Assembly (NCBI GenBank): GCA_035997045.1 | Contig: DASYIY010000001.1 | Span: 1 to 14,695 of the forward strand | DNA: 14,695 nt | Origin: VRUE01 sp035997045 | GTDB taxonomy: Bacteria > Actinomycetota > Thermoleophilia > Solirubrobacterales > 70-9 | Direction: 5' to 3' | Part shown: positions 7,189 to 14,695 of the stretch, one piece after another | How the letters are laid out: each line of letters starts with the position of its first letter | Numbering within the stretch: position 1 is the stretch's first letter | The notes under the pieces: generated by a model | Databases searched by the model: none | What the model saw: only the letters and a program-made list of their open reading frames with translations | What the model was told of the DNA's origin: nothing | Made by a program: the position numbers and the translations under genes

Positions 7189-7217
7189 TTGACAAACACG
7201 AACCAGCGTGTTTACAT
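7189..7217 (+). promoter_or_regulatory. Candidate promoter of the giant secreted-protein operon, with embedded dyad
   Basis: TTGACA (7189-7194) is a perfect -35 box; 17 nt later TTACAT (7212-7217) is a weak -10 box. The spacer region holds a perfect inverted repeat, AAACACG (7194-7200) and CGTGTTT (7207-7213), placed where a repressor dimer would block RNA polymerase. Transcription would start near 7224. Confidence 0.5.
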
Positions 7218-7358
7218 CCAGCCACGTCTTCTGTTGGGAACGTCATCGGTATAGCCCGCGAAGACCGACTCACAGGGAAACAGGGACAAACCGAGCCTCG
7301 AGGAAGCCGCTAAGGGAAGTGGCGGGCAGAGGGGCTCACGGGACAAGGAGAGGTATTC
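7218..7358 (+). other. Long leader before the giant secreted-protein gene
   Basis: If the promoter at 7189-7217 is right, the mRNA has an untranslated leader of about 135 nt. It is purine-rich, holds the 8-bp palindrome CCTCGAGG (7296-7303), and ends with a strong ribosome binding site AAGGAGAGG (7345-7353) 5 nt before GTG 7359. I recognise no known riboswitch in it. Confidence 0.4.
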
Positions 7359-10300
7359 GTGAGGAAACCGTCGGCACCGGCCTCAGGCCGCCGCGAGCGC
7401 GGTGGCGATGCGCCCTCGACCTCGGGTTGTCGGAACGTAAGGGGACGACTCCGATCCCGCTGGCTCCTCCTTCTCCTCGTCGCTCTTCCTGCCGTCCTGA
7501 CTGCGGCGACGACGACGCAGGCCGCCACCAACCTCGTCGGTTACTTCGAACTGGGTGATGAATTTGAAGGGTCGATCGCAAATTCGTCGGATTCCGCGAA
7601 AATCAAGGACGCCGATGTAAACGCCGGTGGCACCGGTGGCGCCTCTCCTGGCGATGTTTACCTCCTCGGCCACGGCATCCGCCAGCTCTCCGCCTCCGAC
7701 GACTTCATCCGCATCTGGGGCACCGATGTGGTCAAAAGCGGCCCCGACCAGGCCGTCGAGACTCAGGCGGTGAGGGTCGACGCGACGGGAGGAACCTTCA
7801 GGCTCAGCTTCATCGCCGACACAACCGGGGACCTCGCGGCCAACGCAACGGCGGCTCAGGTCGAATCTGCTCTCAACAGCCTCGCCTCGATCGGCCCCGG
7901 GGGAGTCAGCGTTACGGGCGGTCCCGGCGATGCCGGTGGCAGCAGCCCCTACATCGTCACCTTTGACGGTGGCTCTCTGACTGGGAGCGACCAACGGCAG
8001 CTCAAGGCCACCAAAGGAAGCACGCCGCTGAGCGGCGCCGGCGTCGTCAACGTCTACACCATCAATCAGGGCGGCAGTGGCTTCGAGGTTTGCGAGCCAG
8101 CTAAAGGGGACGATTGCCAGGATCAAGCGGAAGCGAACTCGAACCGTGGTCGCATCGCCATCGACCAAGCAAGCGGCGACGTCTACGTCACCGAACGCAA
8201 CGGAATCGGGAAGTACTCGGCGACCGGTCGGTTCTTGCGCTTTTGGGGAAGGGACGTCGTCGCCGCGGGCCCCGACGACAGCTCTGTCAATGAGCAAAAG
8301 AGCGTCACCGTCACAGCCGATGGCGGCACATTCACGCTCGGCTTCAGAGCTCCCGGCTCGTCAGTGCAAAGCACCGCGCCGCTTCCCTACGATGCCTCTG
8401 CCGCCACGGTCGAAACGGCCCTCGACAAACTTGACGAAATCGGTGGCAACTACAGCTCGGTCAGCGTAAGCGGCGGCCCCGGCGACCTAGCGGGCTCCAG
8501 CCCCTATCTAATTACCTTTCGCGGCTTGCTCGGTGGCGACGATCTTCTTGGCGATGGCAATTCCTTTGAACCGGACGCCCTTGTCTCCAACCCCAATGGG
8601 CTGACGATCAGCAGCGGCACGAAGTCTGTCGAAGTTGGCACCGTGACCAACGGCGGTGGCGCTGAGATCTGCAAGGCCGATGACGTCTGCAAGGAGGGAT
8701 CTGAAAAGGACGGCGCGGGTGCTTTGTCGCTTAGGACCTATGGTTCAAGCCTAGCCGTCGCACCAGCCGGGACATCGAACGCCGGCGACGTCATTTTCGG
8801 CGATGATGGCCATCGCAACCGTGTGCAGGAGTACAGCGGGGAGGGAGCATTCGTTCGTGCTTTCGGCTGGGACGTTGACGCCACGGATCCCTCCACTAAC
8901 TTCGAGGTATGCACATCTGAATCGGGGCACGTCTGTAAGGAGGGGTCATCGGGGTCGGGCGTCGGGCAGTTTGCCAACCCCAACGGGGCGACCCTGAGCG
9001 GGGTGGCCGAGGGCCCCAGCGGCGCCATCTACACGGTCGAGAACACCGGCAGTTTCAGGTACACGGGTTTCGGCAATCGCGTGCAAAAGTTCACCCCTGC
9101 TGGGGGTCTAGCCCTTTTGCCCTCAATCATAGGTTCCACCGAGATTCAAGCGCTCACCGTTAACGCCGGCGCGGGTCAGTTCCGCCTCTCCTTCGGCATC
9201 GAAAACGAAAACTCCACCGAAGGGACTGGCGATTTCACGCCGGGTTCGACGACCGTCACAAACGTCAACACGACCAAAGGTGAATTTGAAGTTGGCCTTC
9301 CGATCGAAGAGGAGAACAGCGGGTACCAGACCGTTATCCCTGGAGGTACCCTTATTACCGCAGTAGGTCCCACCACCCTAACTCTTTCCAATCCCGCTCG
9401 TCCTGGCGTCTCCGGCGAACCCGCCTTCATCGGGACGAAGCTGCACTCCAAGCGTTTCTACAAGACTTCTGACATTCCTTTCAATGCCAGCTCGACCGAA
9501 GTCGAATCGGCACTCAATTCGTTGCCGTCGATCAATGCCGAAGGCGGCTCGGTCAGCGTTACGGGAGGGGCCGGCGACGCGAGCGGGTCCTCTCCCTACC
9601 TGATCACCTTCGATGGTGGTCCACTGGCTCGCTCCGATCCCGCGCAACTCATCGCCAGTGATGGCACCACGCCCCTAAGTGGTGGAAGCGGAGCGAGCGC
9701 CAATACAGCAAGCGTCGTAACGACGACTCCAGGCGGCCCTGGTGGGCCGCCTGGAGTCGGGAAAGAAAGAGAAGAATACAGTAGCTCACCGTTCGACATC
9801 GCGGTTGGCCCCGGCGACCGTGTGGATGTCGCGAAGTACTTTCCGCAGGCTTTCGGGCCGTGTGCCAACGGCCTGCCGTCACCGTCTGAGATCCGGATTG
9901 AGGAACTGAACTCCAACGGGACAGTACTTGGAACCAGCGATCCTTGCACGGGATTGACCGCATTCGCAGAAGCGTTCGGTCACGTATCAACCCTCACGGT
10001 CAACCCGATTACCGGGCATCCATATCTGCTCAATCAAAACACCCCACTAGAACCGCGCCTTAATATCTTCGGTCCGGTCGGTCCGGCGCCGAGCCTGACG
10101 CTTGATCCCGTTTCCGGCATCGGTGCCACCAGCGGGACGGTTTCGGGTGCCATTAACCCCAACGGACCAGGGACGAACTACCCTGATACCACGGGCACAC
10201 CCAGGGTTCCCAAGACCACCTACCGGGTGGAATTCAAGAAGCCATCGGACGCGGTCTGGAACGCCTACACCCCTGACATTCCGTTTGGCAGCGGCCCCGA

Positions 10301-12986
10301 TGCCGTGCCGTTCAGCATTGGCGTTACTGGACTGAGGCCGAAGACCGAATACGACCTGAGAGTGGTCGTGAAGAAGCCGTTTACTGCGACGGTCGAAGAA
10401 GAGGAGAGCTTCACAACGCTGCCGGGGAAACCTGAAGTGGAGGCGTTTTCCTCCAGCGACGTCACCGTCGATTCGGCTGAGCTGCACGCCCTGGTTAATC
10501 CTCAGGGCACCGCGACCAGCTACCACTTCGAGTATGGTACGACGCCCGCCTATGGTAGCGACACCCCCGAGGTAGACATCGGCGAATCCCACGAAGGCGA
10601 GCCGGTGCACGAGCACATCGAAGGCCTGCAGGACGCCGTCTACCACTTCCGTGTAATAGCCACCAACACGAGCGGTACTACGACCAGCGCCGATCAAACC
10701 TTCACCTTCCACCCACCGGTCTGCCCTAACCAGACTGTGCGCCAGCAGACCGGCGCGGCCTACCTACCCGACTGCCGTGCCTATGAGCTGGTGTCCCCAG
10801 AAGACGCCGGTGGAACCACTCTCTACACCGGCGGTCCGCAGAGCCCCTACGCTTCCAATCCGCCGCGGCTGGCCTTTGTTGGCCAGCTTGCCGCAATTCC
10901 AGACTCGGGACGCAATCCGATTGACACCGCTGGTGACCTCTACATCTCGACTCGCGGGGCGGAGGGGTGGCGCACCCGCTACATCGGGCCGTCGTCTGAA
11001 GAAGCGGGTTGTGCGGGGGGACGGCCGATCACCAGTGGAACCGGACCGCCCTCAAAGATTCAAAACGACGTCATGGCCGATCCCAGCCTCAGCCGCATCA
11101 TCGACTGGAATCTCGGGAACCCGCCGGAGTGTGCCTTCGGCTGGTTTGGCAACCTTAGGTTTCCAGACAGTAACACCGCTGCCCTAGGGTCCAACGCGCC
11201 GTATCTGTGGAATTCGCATGGCGACTTCCTCGACCGCTGGCCTACCTCCATAGCCGACGTGCCTGGCGGGGAAGAGAGCCTTTCCTGTCCACAGGACCCC
11301 AGCATCCACCCATTCCCCGCGAAGTACTTCGGCAACATTCCGGTCTCCTACTTCTGCAGCACCTACGTCGACGCCTCGAAAGACCTCAACCACTTCGTTT
11401 TCTCGACTCAGTCGGGCCTCTACGGCGAAGGCGGGTTGAGTGCGGCACCCGGGTCGGCTTACGACAACGACACCGCAAATAACACCATGCAGCTAATTTC
11501 TAAGCTTCCCGGCGGCGGGCCGATTGGCCAAGAGCCGGGCGCCAAAGCGGGTCCCGAAGAGTTGATCAGGTTCCCGTCCGTCTCCGCCAACGGTTCCCAC
11601 ATCCTGATGGGTACGGCAACTAGGCCAGCATGCAAACACGCGGATTTCCCGCACGGCGGCTCTCTGGCCGACTCCCTGTGCCCGCTCGTGACCCAGCCCA
11701 CCCACCTCTACATGCGGGTAAACGACGCCGTCACCTATGACGTCTCAGCCGGCAAGCCGGTCCACTACGTCGGCGCCACCCCCGACGGCACCAAGGTCTA
11801 CTTCACCTCCGACGAACAGCTCACTGGTGATGACACTGACACCAGCACCGACCTCTACATGTGGAGTGAGAACGGTGGCAGCCCACAGCTGACGCGGATC
11901 TCCAAGGACGAGGGGGGCTCGGCGGGCAACACCGACGGATGCGCTTCGACCTGGACGACGAAGTGCGACGTGAAGACCTATGAAGACTCGAAGATCACGG
12001 CGGCTGGCGGCAACCAGGGCGGCGCCGGCAGCTGGACCGTAGAAAGCGCCAACCCCGGCTACACCGACAACGCGATCGCTGCGAAAAGCGGCGACATCTA
12101 CTTCTACTCACCCGAGCAGCTGGTCGCCGGACAAGGGGCGCCGGGCAAGGAGAACCTCTACGTCTACCGCGAGGGCAGTGTGCGGCTCGTCGCTGAACTC
12201 GACGACAAGCCATACTGTCTTCAGCCGACGTTCGGGACAGAGCCGACGTGCAGCAGCGGCGCCGCTGGCAGGTTGCAGGTCACCCCAAATGGAGACTTTG
12301 CTGCCTTCGTGACCACCACCAGCGTCACTTCATACGACAGTCACGGCTTTGCGGAGATGTATCGCTATAACGCCGAGACCGAAACCGTGATTTGCGTTTC
12401 GTGTCGTCCTGATGGATCGCCGCCCACCGCTGACGTAATGGGCAGTCAAGGCGGCCGGTTCCTTACAGACGATGGTCGCGTTTTCTTCAACACCACCGAG
12501 CCCCTTGAAAAAAGAGACTCCAACGCAGGGACCGATTCCTTTTCAGGGAAGCCCAGCGGGCGCGACGTTTATGAGTTTACGGACGGCCGGCCGCAGCTGA
12601 TCACGACCGGCACCGGCACCGACCGGTCCTCCTCGCCTCAGCCTGGGCTTTACGGGGTCAGTGCCGACGGTGCCGATGTCTACTTTGGCACCTTCGACAC
12701 GCTGGTCGGCCAGGACCGAAACGGCGCCCAGCTGAAGTTCTATGACGCGCGCACCAACGGCGGCTTCCCCTTCGTGCCGCCGCCGGCTCCCTGCGCCGCT
12801 GCCGACGAGTGTCACGGGGCGGCGACGGCAACGCCACCCTCGCTCGCGGGTGGGACCGCCGCGGCGCTGGGCGCCGGCGGCAACGCCGGAAAGGCCCAGA
12901 AGAAAAAACGCCACAAAAAGAAGCAGCTAAAGCACAAGCGCGGGGCGCAGCGAGCCGCCCAGCACAAAAAGGGAGGCGCACGATGA
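7359..12986 (+). CDS. Giant secreted surface protein: NHL-like units, inserted Gly-rich modules, Fn3-like domains, beta-propeller-like region, basic tail
   Basis: An 1875-aa exported protein of a type I associate with Thermoleophilia; function unknown. The GTG start is supported by AAGGAGAGG. An Arg-rich n-region (1-35), hydrophobic WLLLLLVALPAVLTAA and TTTQA|A predict a signal peptide cut near 55-56. Residues about 60-590 are degenerate NHL-like units (FLRFWGRDVV..., FVRAFGWDVD...) with paired-Cys linkers (EVCEPAKGDDC, EICKADDVC, EVCTSESGHVC). Three Gly-rich modules (VTGGPGD...GSSPYxITF) are listed separately. Residues about 910-1025 and 1026-1118 are two Fn3-like domains (SGTVSGAINPNG; HALVNPQGTATSYHFEYGTT). 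PDCRAYELVSPEDAGG (about 1137-1152) starts a propeller-like region with repeats such as KVYFTSDEQLTGDD, DIYFYSPEQLVAGQ, RVFFNTTEPL and DVYFGTFDTLVGQD. The tail (about 1844-1875) is Lys/Arg-rich (KKKRHKKKQLKHKR), suggesting electrostatic binding to the wall; no LPXTG motif is present. Base and codon use look less GC-extreme than in neighbouring genes. Confidence 0.85.
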   Translation: MRKPSAPASGRRERGGDAPSTSGCRNVRGRLRSRWLLLLLVALPAVLTAATTTQAATNLVGYFELGDEFEGSIANSSDSAKIKDADVNAGGTGGASPGDVYLLGHGIRQLSASDDFIRIWGTDVVKSGPDQAVETQAVRVDATGGTFRLSFIADTTGDLAANATAAQVESALNSLASIGPGGVSVTGGPGDAGGSSPYIVTFDGGSLTGSDQRQLKATKGSTPLSGAGVVNVYTINQGGSGFEVCEPAKGDDCQDQAEANSNRGRIAIDQASGDVYVTERNGIGKYSATGRFLRFWGRDVVAAGPDDSSVNEQKSVTVTADGGTFTLGFRAPGSSVQSTAPLPYDASAATVETALDKLDEIGGNYSSVSVSGGPGDLAGSSPYLITFRGLLGGDDLLGDGNSFEPDALVSNPNGLTISSGTKSVEVGTVTNGGGAEICKADDVCKEGSEKDGAGALSLRTYGSSLAVAPAGTSNAGDVIFGDDGHRNRVQEYSGEGAFVRAFGWDVDATDPSTNFEVCTSESGHVCKEGSSGSGVGQFANPNGATLSGVAEGPSGAIYTVENTGSFRYTGFGNRVQKFTPAGGLALLPSIIGSTEIQALTVNAGAGQFRLSFGIENENSTEGTGDFTPGSTTVTNVNTTKGEFEVGLPIEEENSGYQTVIPGGTLITAVGPTTLTLSNPARPGVSGEPAFIGTKLHSKRFYKTSDIPFNASSTEVESALNSLPSINAEGGSVSVTGGAGDASGSSPYLITFDGGPLARSDPAQLIASDGTTPLSGGSGASANTASVVTTTPGGPGGPPGVGKEREEYSSSPFDIAVGPGDRVDVAKYFPQAFGPCANGLPSPSEIRIEELNSNGTVLGTSDPCTGLTAFAEAFGHVSTLTVNPITGHPYLLNQNTPLEPRLNIFGPVGPAPSLTLDPVSGIGATSGTVSGAINPNGPGTNYPDTTGTPRVPKTTYRVEFKKPSDAVWNAYTPDIPFGSGPDAVPFSIGVTGLRPKTEYDLRVVVKKPFTATVEEEESFTTLPGKPEVEAFSSSDVTVDSAELHALVNPQGTATSYHFEYGTTPAYGSDTPEVDIGESHEGEPVHEHIEGLQDAVYHFRVIATNTSGTTTSADQTFTFHPPVCPNQTVRQQTGAAYLPDCRAYELVSPEDAGGTTLYTGGPQSPYASNPPRLAFVGQLAAIPDSGRNPIDTAGDLYISTRGAEGWRTRYIGPSSEEAGCAGGRPITSGTGPPSKIQNDVMADPSLSRIIDWNLGNPPECAFGWFGNLRFPDSNTAALGSNAPYLWNSHGDFLDRWPTSIADVPGGEESLSCPQDPSIHPFPAKYFGNIPVSYFCSTYVDASKDLNHFVFSTQSGLYGEGGLSAAPGSAYDNDTANNTMQLISKLPGGGPIGQEPGAKAGPEELIRFPSVSANGSHILMGTATRPACKHADFPHGGSLADSLCPLVTQPTHLYMRVNDAVTYDVSAGKPVHYVGATPDGTKVYFTSDEQLTGDDTDTSTDLYMWSENGGSPQLTRISKDEGGSAGNTDGCASTWTTKCDVKTYEDSKITAAGGNQGGAGSWTVESANPGYTDNAIAAKSGDIYFYSPEQLVAGQGAPGKENLYVYREGSVRLVAELDDKPYCLQPTFGTEPTCSSGAAGRLQVTPNGDFAAFVTTTSVTSYDSHGFAEMYRYNAETETVICVSCRPDGSPPTADVMGSQGGRFLTDDGRVFFNTTEPLEKRDSNAGTDSFSGKPSGRDVYEFTDGRPQLITTGTGTDRSSSPQPGLYGVSADGADVYFGTFDTLVGQDRNGAQLKFYDARTNGGFPFVPPPAPCAAADECHGAATATPPSLAGGTAAALGAGGNAGKAQKKKRHKKKQLKHKRGAQRAAQHKKGGAR
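7758..8042 (+). repeat. Gly-rich inserted module, copy 1 (coding repeat)
   Basis: Residues about 134-228 of the giant protein: GGTFRLSF, then AAQVESALNSLASIG, VSVTGGPGDAGGSSPYIVTF and TPLSGAG. It interrupts an NHL-like unit between GPD (about 130) and FEVC (about 242). Confidence 0.8.
8292..8537 (+). repeat. Gly-rich inserted module, copy 2 (coding repeat)
   Basis: Residues about 312-393: GGTFTLGF, then AATVETALDKLDEIG, VSVSGGPGDLAGSSPYLITF. It lies at the same point of the next NHL-like unit, between GPD (about 306) and AEIC (about 435). The C-terminal part diverges from copy 1. Confidence 0.8.
9141..9683 (+). repeat. Gly-rich inserted module, copy 3, itself split by an extra segment (coding repeat)
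   Basis: Residues about 595-775: AGQFRLSF at the start, then about 80 extra residues (from roughly 9207 to 9455), then STEVESALNSLPSIN, VSVTGGAGDASGSSPYLITF and TPLSGG. The extra segment (GSTTVTNVNTTKGEFEVG...GTLITAVGPTTLTLS) resembles a small separate beta-rich domain placed in a loop between the first strand and the helix. Confidence 0.7.
9724..9759. repeat. Perfect 16-bp intragenic hairpin
   Basis: CGACTCCAGGCGGCCC (9724-9739) and GGGCCGCCTGGAGTCG (9744-9759) are exact reverse complements around a 4-nt loop TGGT. They lie inside the giant gene, encoding a Gly/Pro linker (TPGGPGGPPGVG) after module copy 3. No T-tract follows on either strand. Confidence 0.9.
12971..12986 (+). promoter_or_regulatory. 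Ribosome binding site and ATGA coupling of the two secreted-protein genes
   Basis: GGGAGG (12971-12976) lies 6 nt before ATG 12983, inside the end of the upstream gene. The stop TGA (12984-12986) overlaps that ATG as ATGA, which indicates translational coupling and a single operon. Confidence 0.85.
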
Positions 12987-14695
12987 GGCTGCGAGTGACG
13001 GTTGGCGTGCTGGCGCTGGCGCTGCTCGGCCTGGCGGCGGTCCCCTCTGGCGCACTGGCTGCCACGCCGATCCAGACCTTCGGCTTCCTCCCCTCCAATC
13101 ACCAGGCTGGCGGCCATCCCGACCTGCAGATCGACTTCTCGCTGAAGAACAGCCAGGTACAGCTCGAAGAAGATGGAGTCAATACTCCTTGCGATTGCCA
13201 GAATGCCCGCTTCATCACCGTGCACGCGCCGCGCGGCTTCGTCGGCAACCCACATGCGACGCCCCAGTGCACGGCAGCCCAGTTCTCCAGCGACACTTGC
13301 CCGTCTGACTCGCAGGTCGGGGTCATTCAGGTGCTGGTGACTATTTCGCTTCTCAGTCCCGTTTACAACATGGTGCCACGTGAAGGTGAGGCGGGCCTGC
13401 TTGCCTTCCAGGCGGTTGGCAACCAGGTATATGAGAGCTTCGGCGCGAGGACGGGCAGCGACTATGGCTTGGAGACCAAAATCGCTGTTCCCGACCTGGT
13501 GCCGCTACGCTTCGCCAACCAGATCCTCTGGGGGGTCCCGGCCGCCAAAAGTCACGACCCGTTGAGAGTCAACTTCTCAGGGCTAACCGCACTGGGCGGG
13601 GAACTTTGCAGCGGTAGCGGTGTAATTACCACGCCGAATTCGGCTGAACCCGCCGCGCCACCTACGGGCCCCGAATCGGCCGTGATCCAGTGCATTGGTG
13701 TTGGGCACGACGGCCCGGGGGCTCCCTCCAACAGCCCCCTCGAACCATTCCTAGAGAATCCGACCGCCTGCGGCGAACCGGCCCAAAGCGGCGTCGACAT
13801 CCTCTCTTATGACGGCCAAGAAGCCAGCGCCACAGCGCCGTTCCCGGATGTAACAGGCTGCGACGTGCTCAGCTTCAACCCGAGCCTGGCGGCACGCCCG
13901 AGCAGCGCCGCCACCGACAGCCCCTCGGGCCTAGACGTAGAGCTGACCGTGCCCCAGTTCGAGAGCCCCACGGTCCCATCCCCCTCGGAGATCAGAGGCA
14001 CCGAAATGGTCCTGCCCGAAGGCTTCTCGATCAACTCCAACGCCGCCGACGGCAAGACCTCTTGCACCGACGCCGAAGCGAGCTTCGGAACGACGAACGC
14101 AGCCCAGTGCCCGGAGAGCTCCAAGGTCGGCACCCTCAACATCGAAACCGCTCTGCTACCGGGACCCCTGCCGGGCTACCTCTACCTCGGCAAGCCCCTG
14201 CCCGGCAACCGCTACCGGATCTTCCTGGTCGCCGACGGCTTCAACGTCCACGTCAAGCTGGCGGGCAGGATCGAACCCGATCTCAAAACAGGTCAGCTCA
14301 AGGTGATCTTCGAAGACCTGCCGGAGACCCCCTTCCAGAAGTTCTCCCTCCACATCTTCGGCTCCGAGCGAGGAGCCCTCGCCACCCCGACCAAGTGCGG
14401 CACCTACGGGATAACCACCACCTTCACCCCCTGGGACGCGGTCTTGGGCAAGCAGAGCTCGAAGACCTTCTTCGACATCGACCATGGCCCCAACGGCGCA
14501 CCCTGCCCATCGGCAACCCGACCCTTTAACCCAGGCTTCGAAGCCGCCTCGGCGGGCAACACCGCAGGAGCTCATTCCCCCTTCGCCTTGAGGCTGACCA
14601 GGCAAGACGGCGATCAGTTCCTCAGCGCCTTGAACGTAACCACCCCGCCGGGCTTCTCGGCGACCCTCAAAGGCGTCCCCTACTGCCCCGAGGCG
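12983..14695 (+). CDS. Secreted repeat-module protein, partner of the giant surface protein (3' end cut by window edge)
   Basis: 571 codons are seen, open to the edge. MRLRVTVGVLALALLGLAAVPSGALA|A is a standard signal peptide (cleavage near 26-27), so the protein is exported. The mature part has repeated modules of a family I know only as uncharacterised secreted proteins of Thermoleophilia. Module openings recur: HAPRGFVGNPHATPQC (about 79-94) with CPSDSQVGV, LPEGFSINSNAADGKTSC with CPESSKVGT (about 345-390), and TPPGFSATLKGVPYC (about 555-569) beginning a third copy. The middle module continues GYLYLGKPLPGNRYRIFLVA, VHVKLAGRIEPD and TPTKCGTYGITTTFTPWD. Cysteines are frequent and recur at fixed module positions, suggesting disulfides outside the cell. 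It is translationally coupled to the upstream gene, so the products probably act together at the cell surface. A catalytic motif is not visible. Confidence 0.85.
   Translation, partial: MRLRVTVGVLALALLGLAAVPSGALAATPIQTFGFLPSNHQAGGHPDLQIDFSLKNSQVQLEEDGVNTPCDCQNARFITVHAPRGFVGNPHATPQCTAAQFSSDTCPSDSQVGVIQVLVTISLLSPVYNMVPREGEAGLLAFQAVGNQVYESFGARTGSDYGLETKIAVPDLVPLRFANQILWGVPAAKSHDPLRVNFSGLTALGGELCSGSGVITTPNSAEPAAPPTGPESAVIQCIGVGHDGPGAPSNSPLEPFLENPTACGEPAQSGVDILSYDGQEASATAPFPDVTGCDVLSFNPSLAARPSSAATDSPSGLDVELTVPQFESPTVPSPSEIRGTEMVLPEGFSINSNAADGKTSCTDAEASFGTTNAAQCPESSKVGTLNIETALLPGPLPGYLYLGKPLPGNRYRIFLVADGFNVHVKLAGRIEPDLKTGQLKVIFEDLPETPFQKFSLHIFGSERGALATPTKCGTYGITTTFTPWDAVLGKQSSKTFFDIDHGPNGAPCPSATRPFNPGFEAASAGNTAGAHSPFALRLTRQDGDQFLSALNVTTPPGFSATLKGVPYCPEA

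Noticed and set aside
7265..7358. Possible c-di-GMP (GEMM) riboswitch in the leader, because of GGGACAAACC-like strings
   Set aside because: The expected GGCAAACC, GAAA tetraloop and GGGACGCAAAGCC elements are not in the right order or complete.
7383..8297. 304-codon minus-strand frame inside the giant gene
   Set aside because: Opposite a supported signal peptide and repeat region; no domain signature.
7758..9683. Repeated GGxxGxxGG-type DNA as a CRISPR array or tandem DNA repeat
   Set aside because: The copies are in one reading frame, diverged at DNA level and irregularly spaced; they are protein repeats.
9724..9759. Internal transcription terminator within the giant gene
   Set aside because: A purine-rich stretch follows on the plus strand and no T-run follows on the minus strand.

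Overview
The window is high-GC, densely coded actinobacterial DNA, most likely from the class Thermoleophilia (Solirubrobacterales and relatives). The taxonomic call rests on two very large tandem secreted proteins: one has degenerate NHL-type blades, a 'PDCRAYELVSP' motif and a Lys/Arg-rich C-terminal tail, and its partner has repeated 'PxGFxxNxxAxxxC' modules. It is also supported by the AbiEi-like/DUF559-like gene and frequent TTG/GTG starts. This is family recognition from memory; no search was run.

Left part (1-2712, minus strand, read right to left): a 14-TM drug-efflux type MFS transporter, then a three-cysteine Rrf2 (IscR-like) regulator, then sufC, which runs off the left edge. A 25-bp imperfect palindrome (1216-1240) between the MFS and Rrf2 genes fits the E. 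coli IscR type-1 site at 17 of 22 defined positions. This suggests an Fe-S-sensing repressor controlling itself and the suf genes.

Middle (2732-5259): a NarL-type response regulator and a NarX/LiaS-type histidine kinase, both on the minus strand, probably form one two-component system; the regulator lies 19 nt before the MFS gene. The pair is split by a plus-strand gene (3426-4357) encoding an AbiEi-like N-terminal half and a DUF559/Vsr-like nuclease half. That gene carries an apparent 1-nt frameshift near 3771-3790, and its start codon lies in the loop of a long interrupted palindrome (3403-3449).

Next (5370-7094, plus strand): an HtpX-type M48 membrane metalloprotease followed by a strong intrinsic terminator, then a TetR-family regulator whose promoter region holds an inverted repeat suited to autoregulation.

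Right part (7095-14695, plus strand): a 264-nt intergenic region with a candidate promoter, a dyad between its -35 and -10 boxes, and a leader of roughly 135 nt. It precedes a GTG-started 1875-aa secreted protein. A second secreted protein overlaps it by ATGA and runs off the right edge. In the giant protein a roughly 100-aa Gly-rich module is inserted twice into the same position of an NHL-like unit and is absent from a third unit, giving an internal record of domain insertion. A perfect 16-bp hairpin lies within its coding sequence. No rRNA, tRNA, CRISPR array or transposase was seen.
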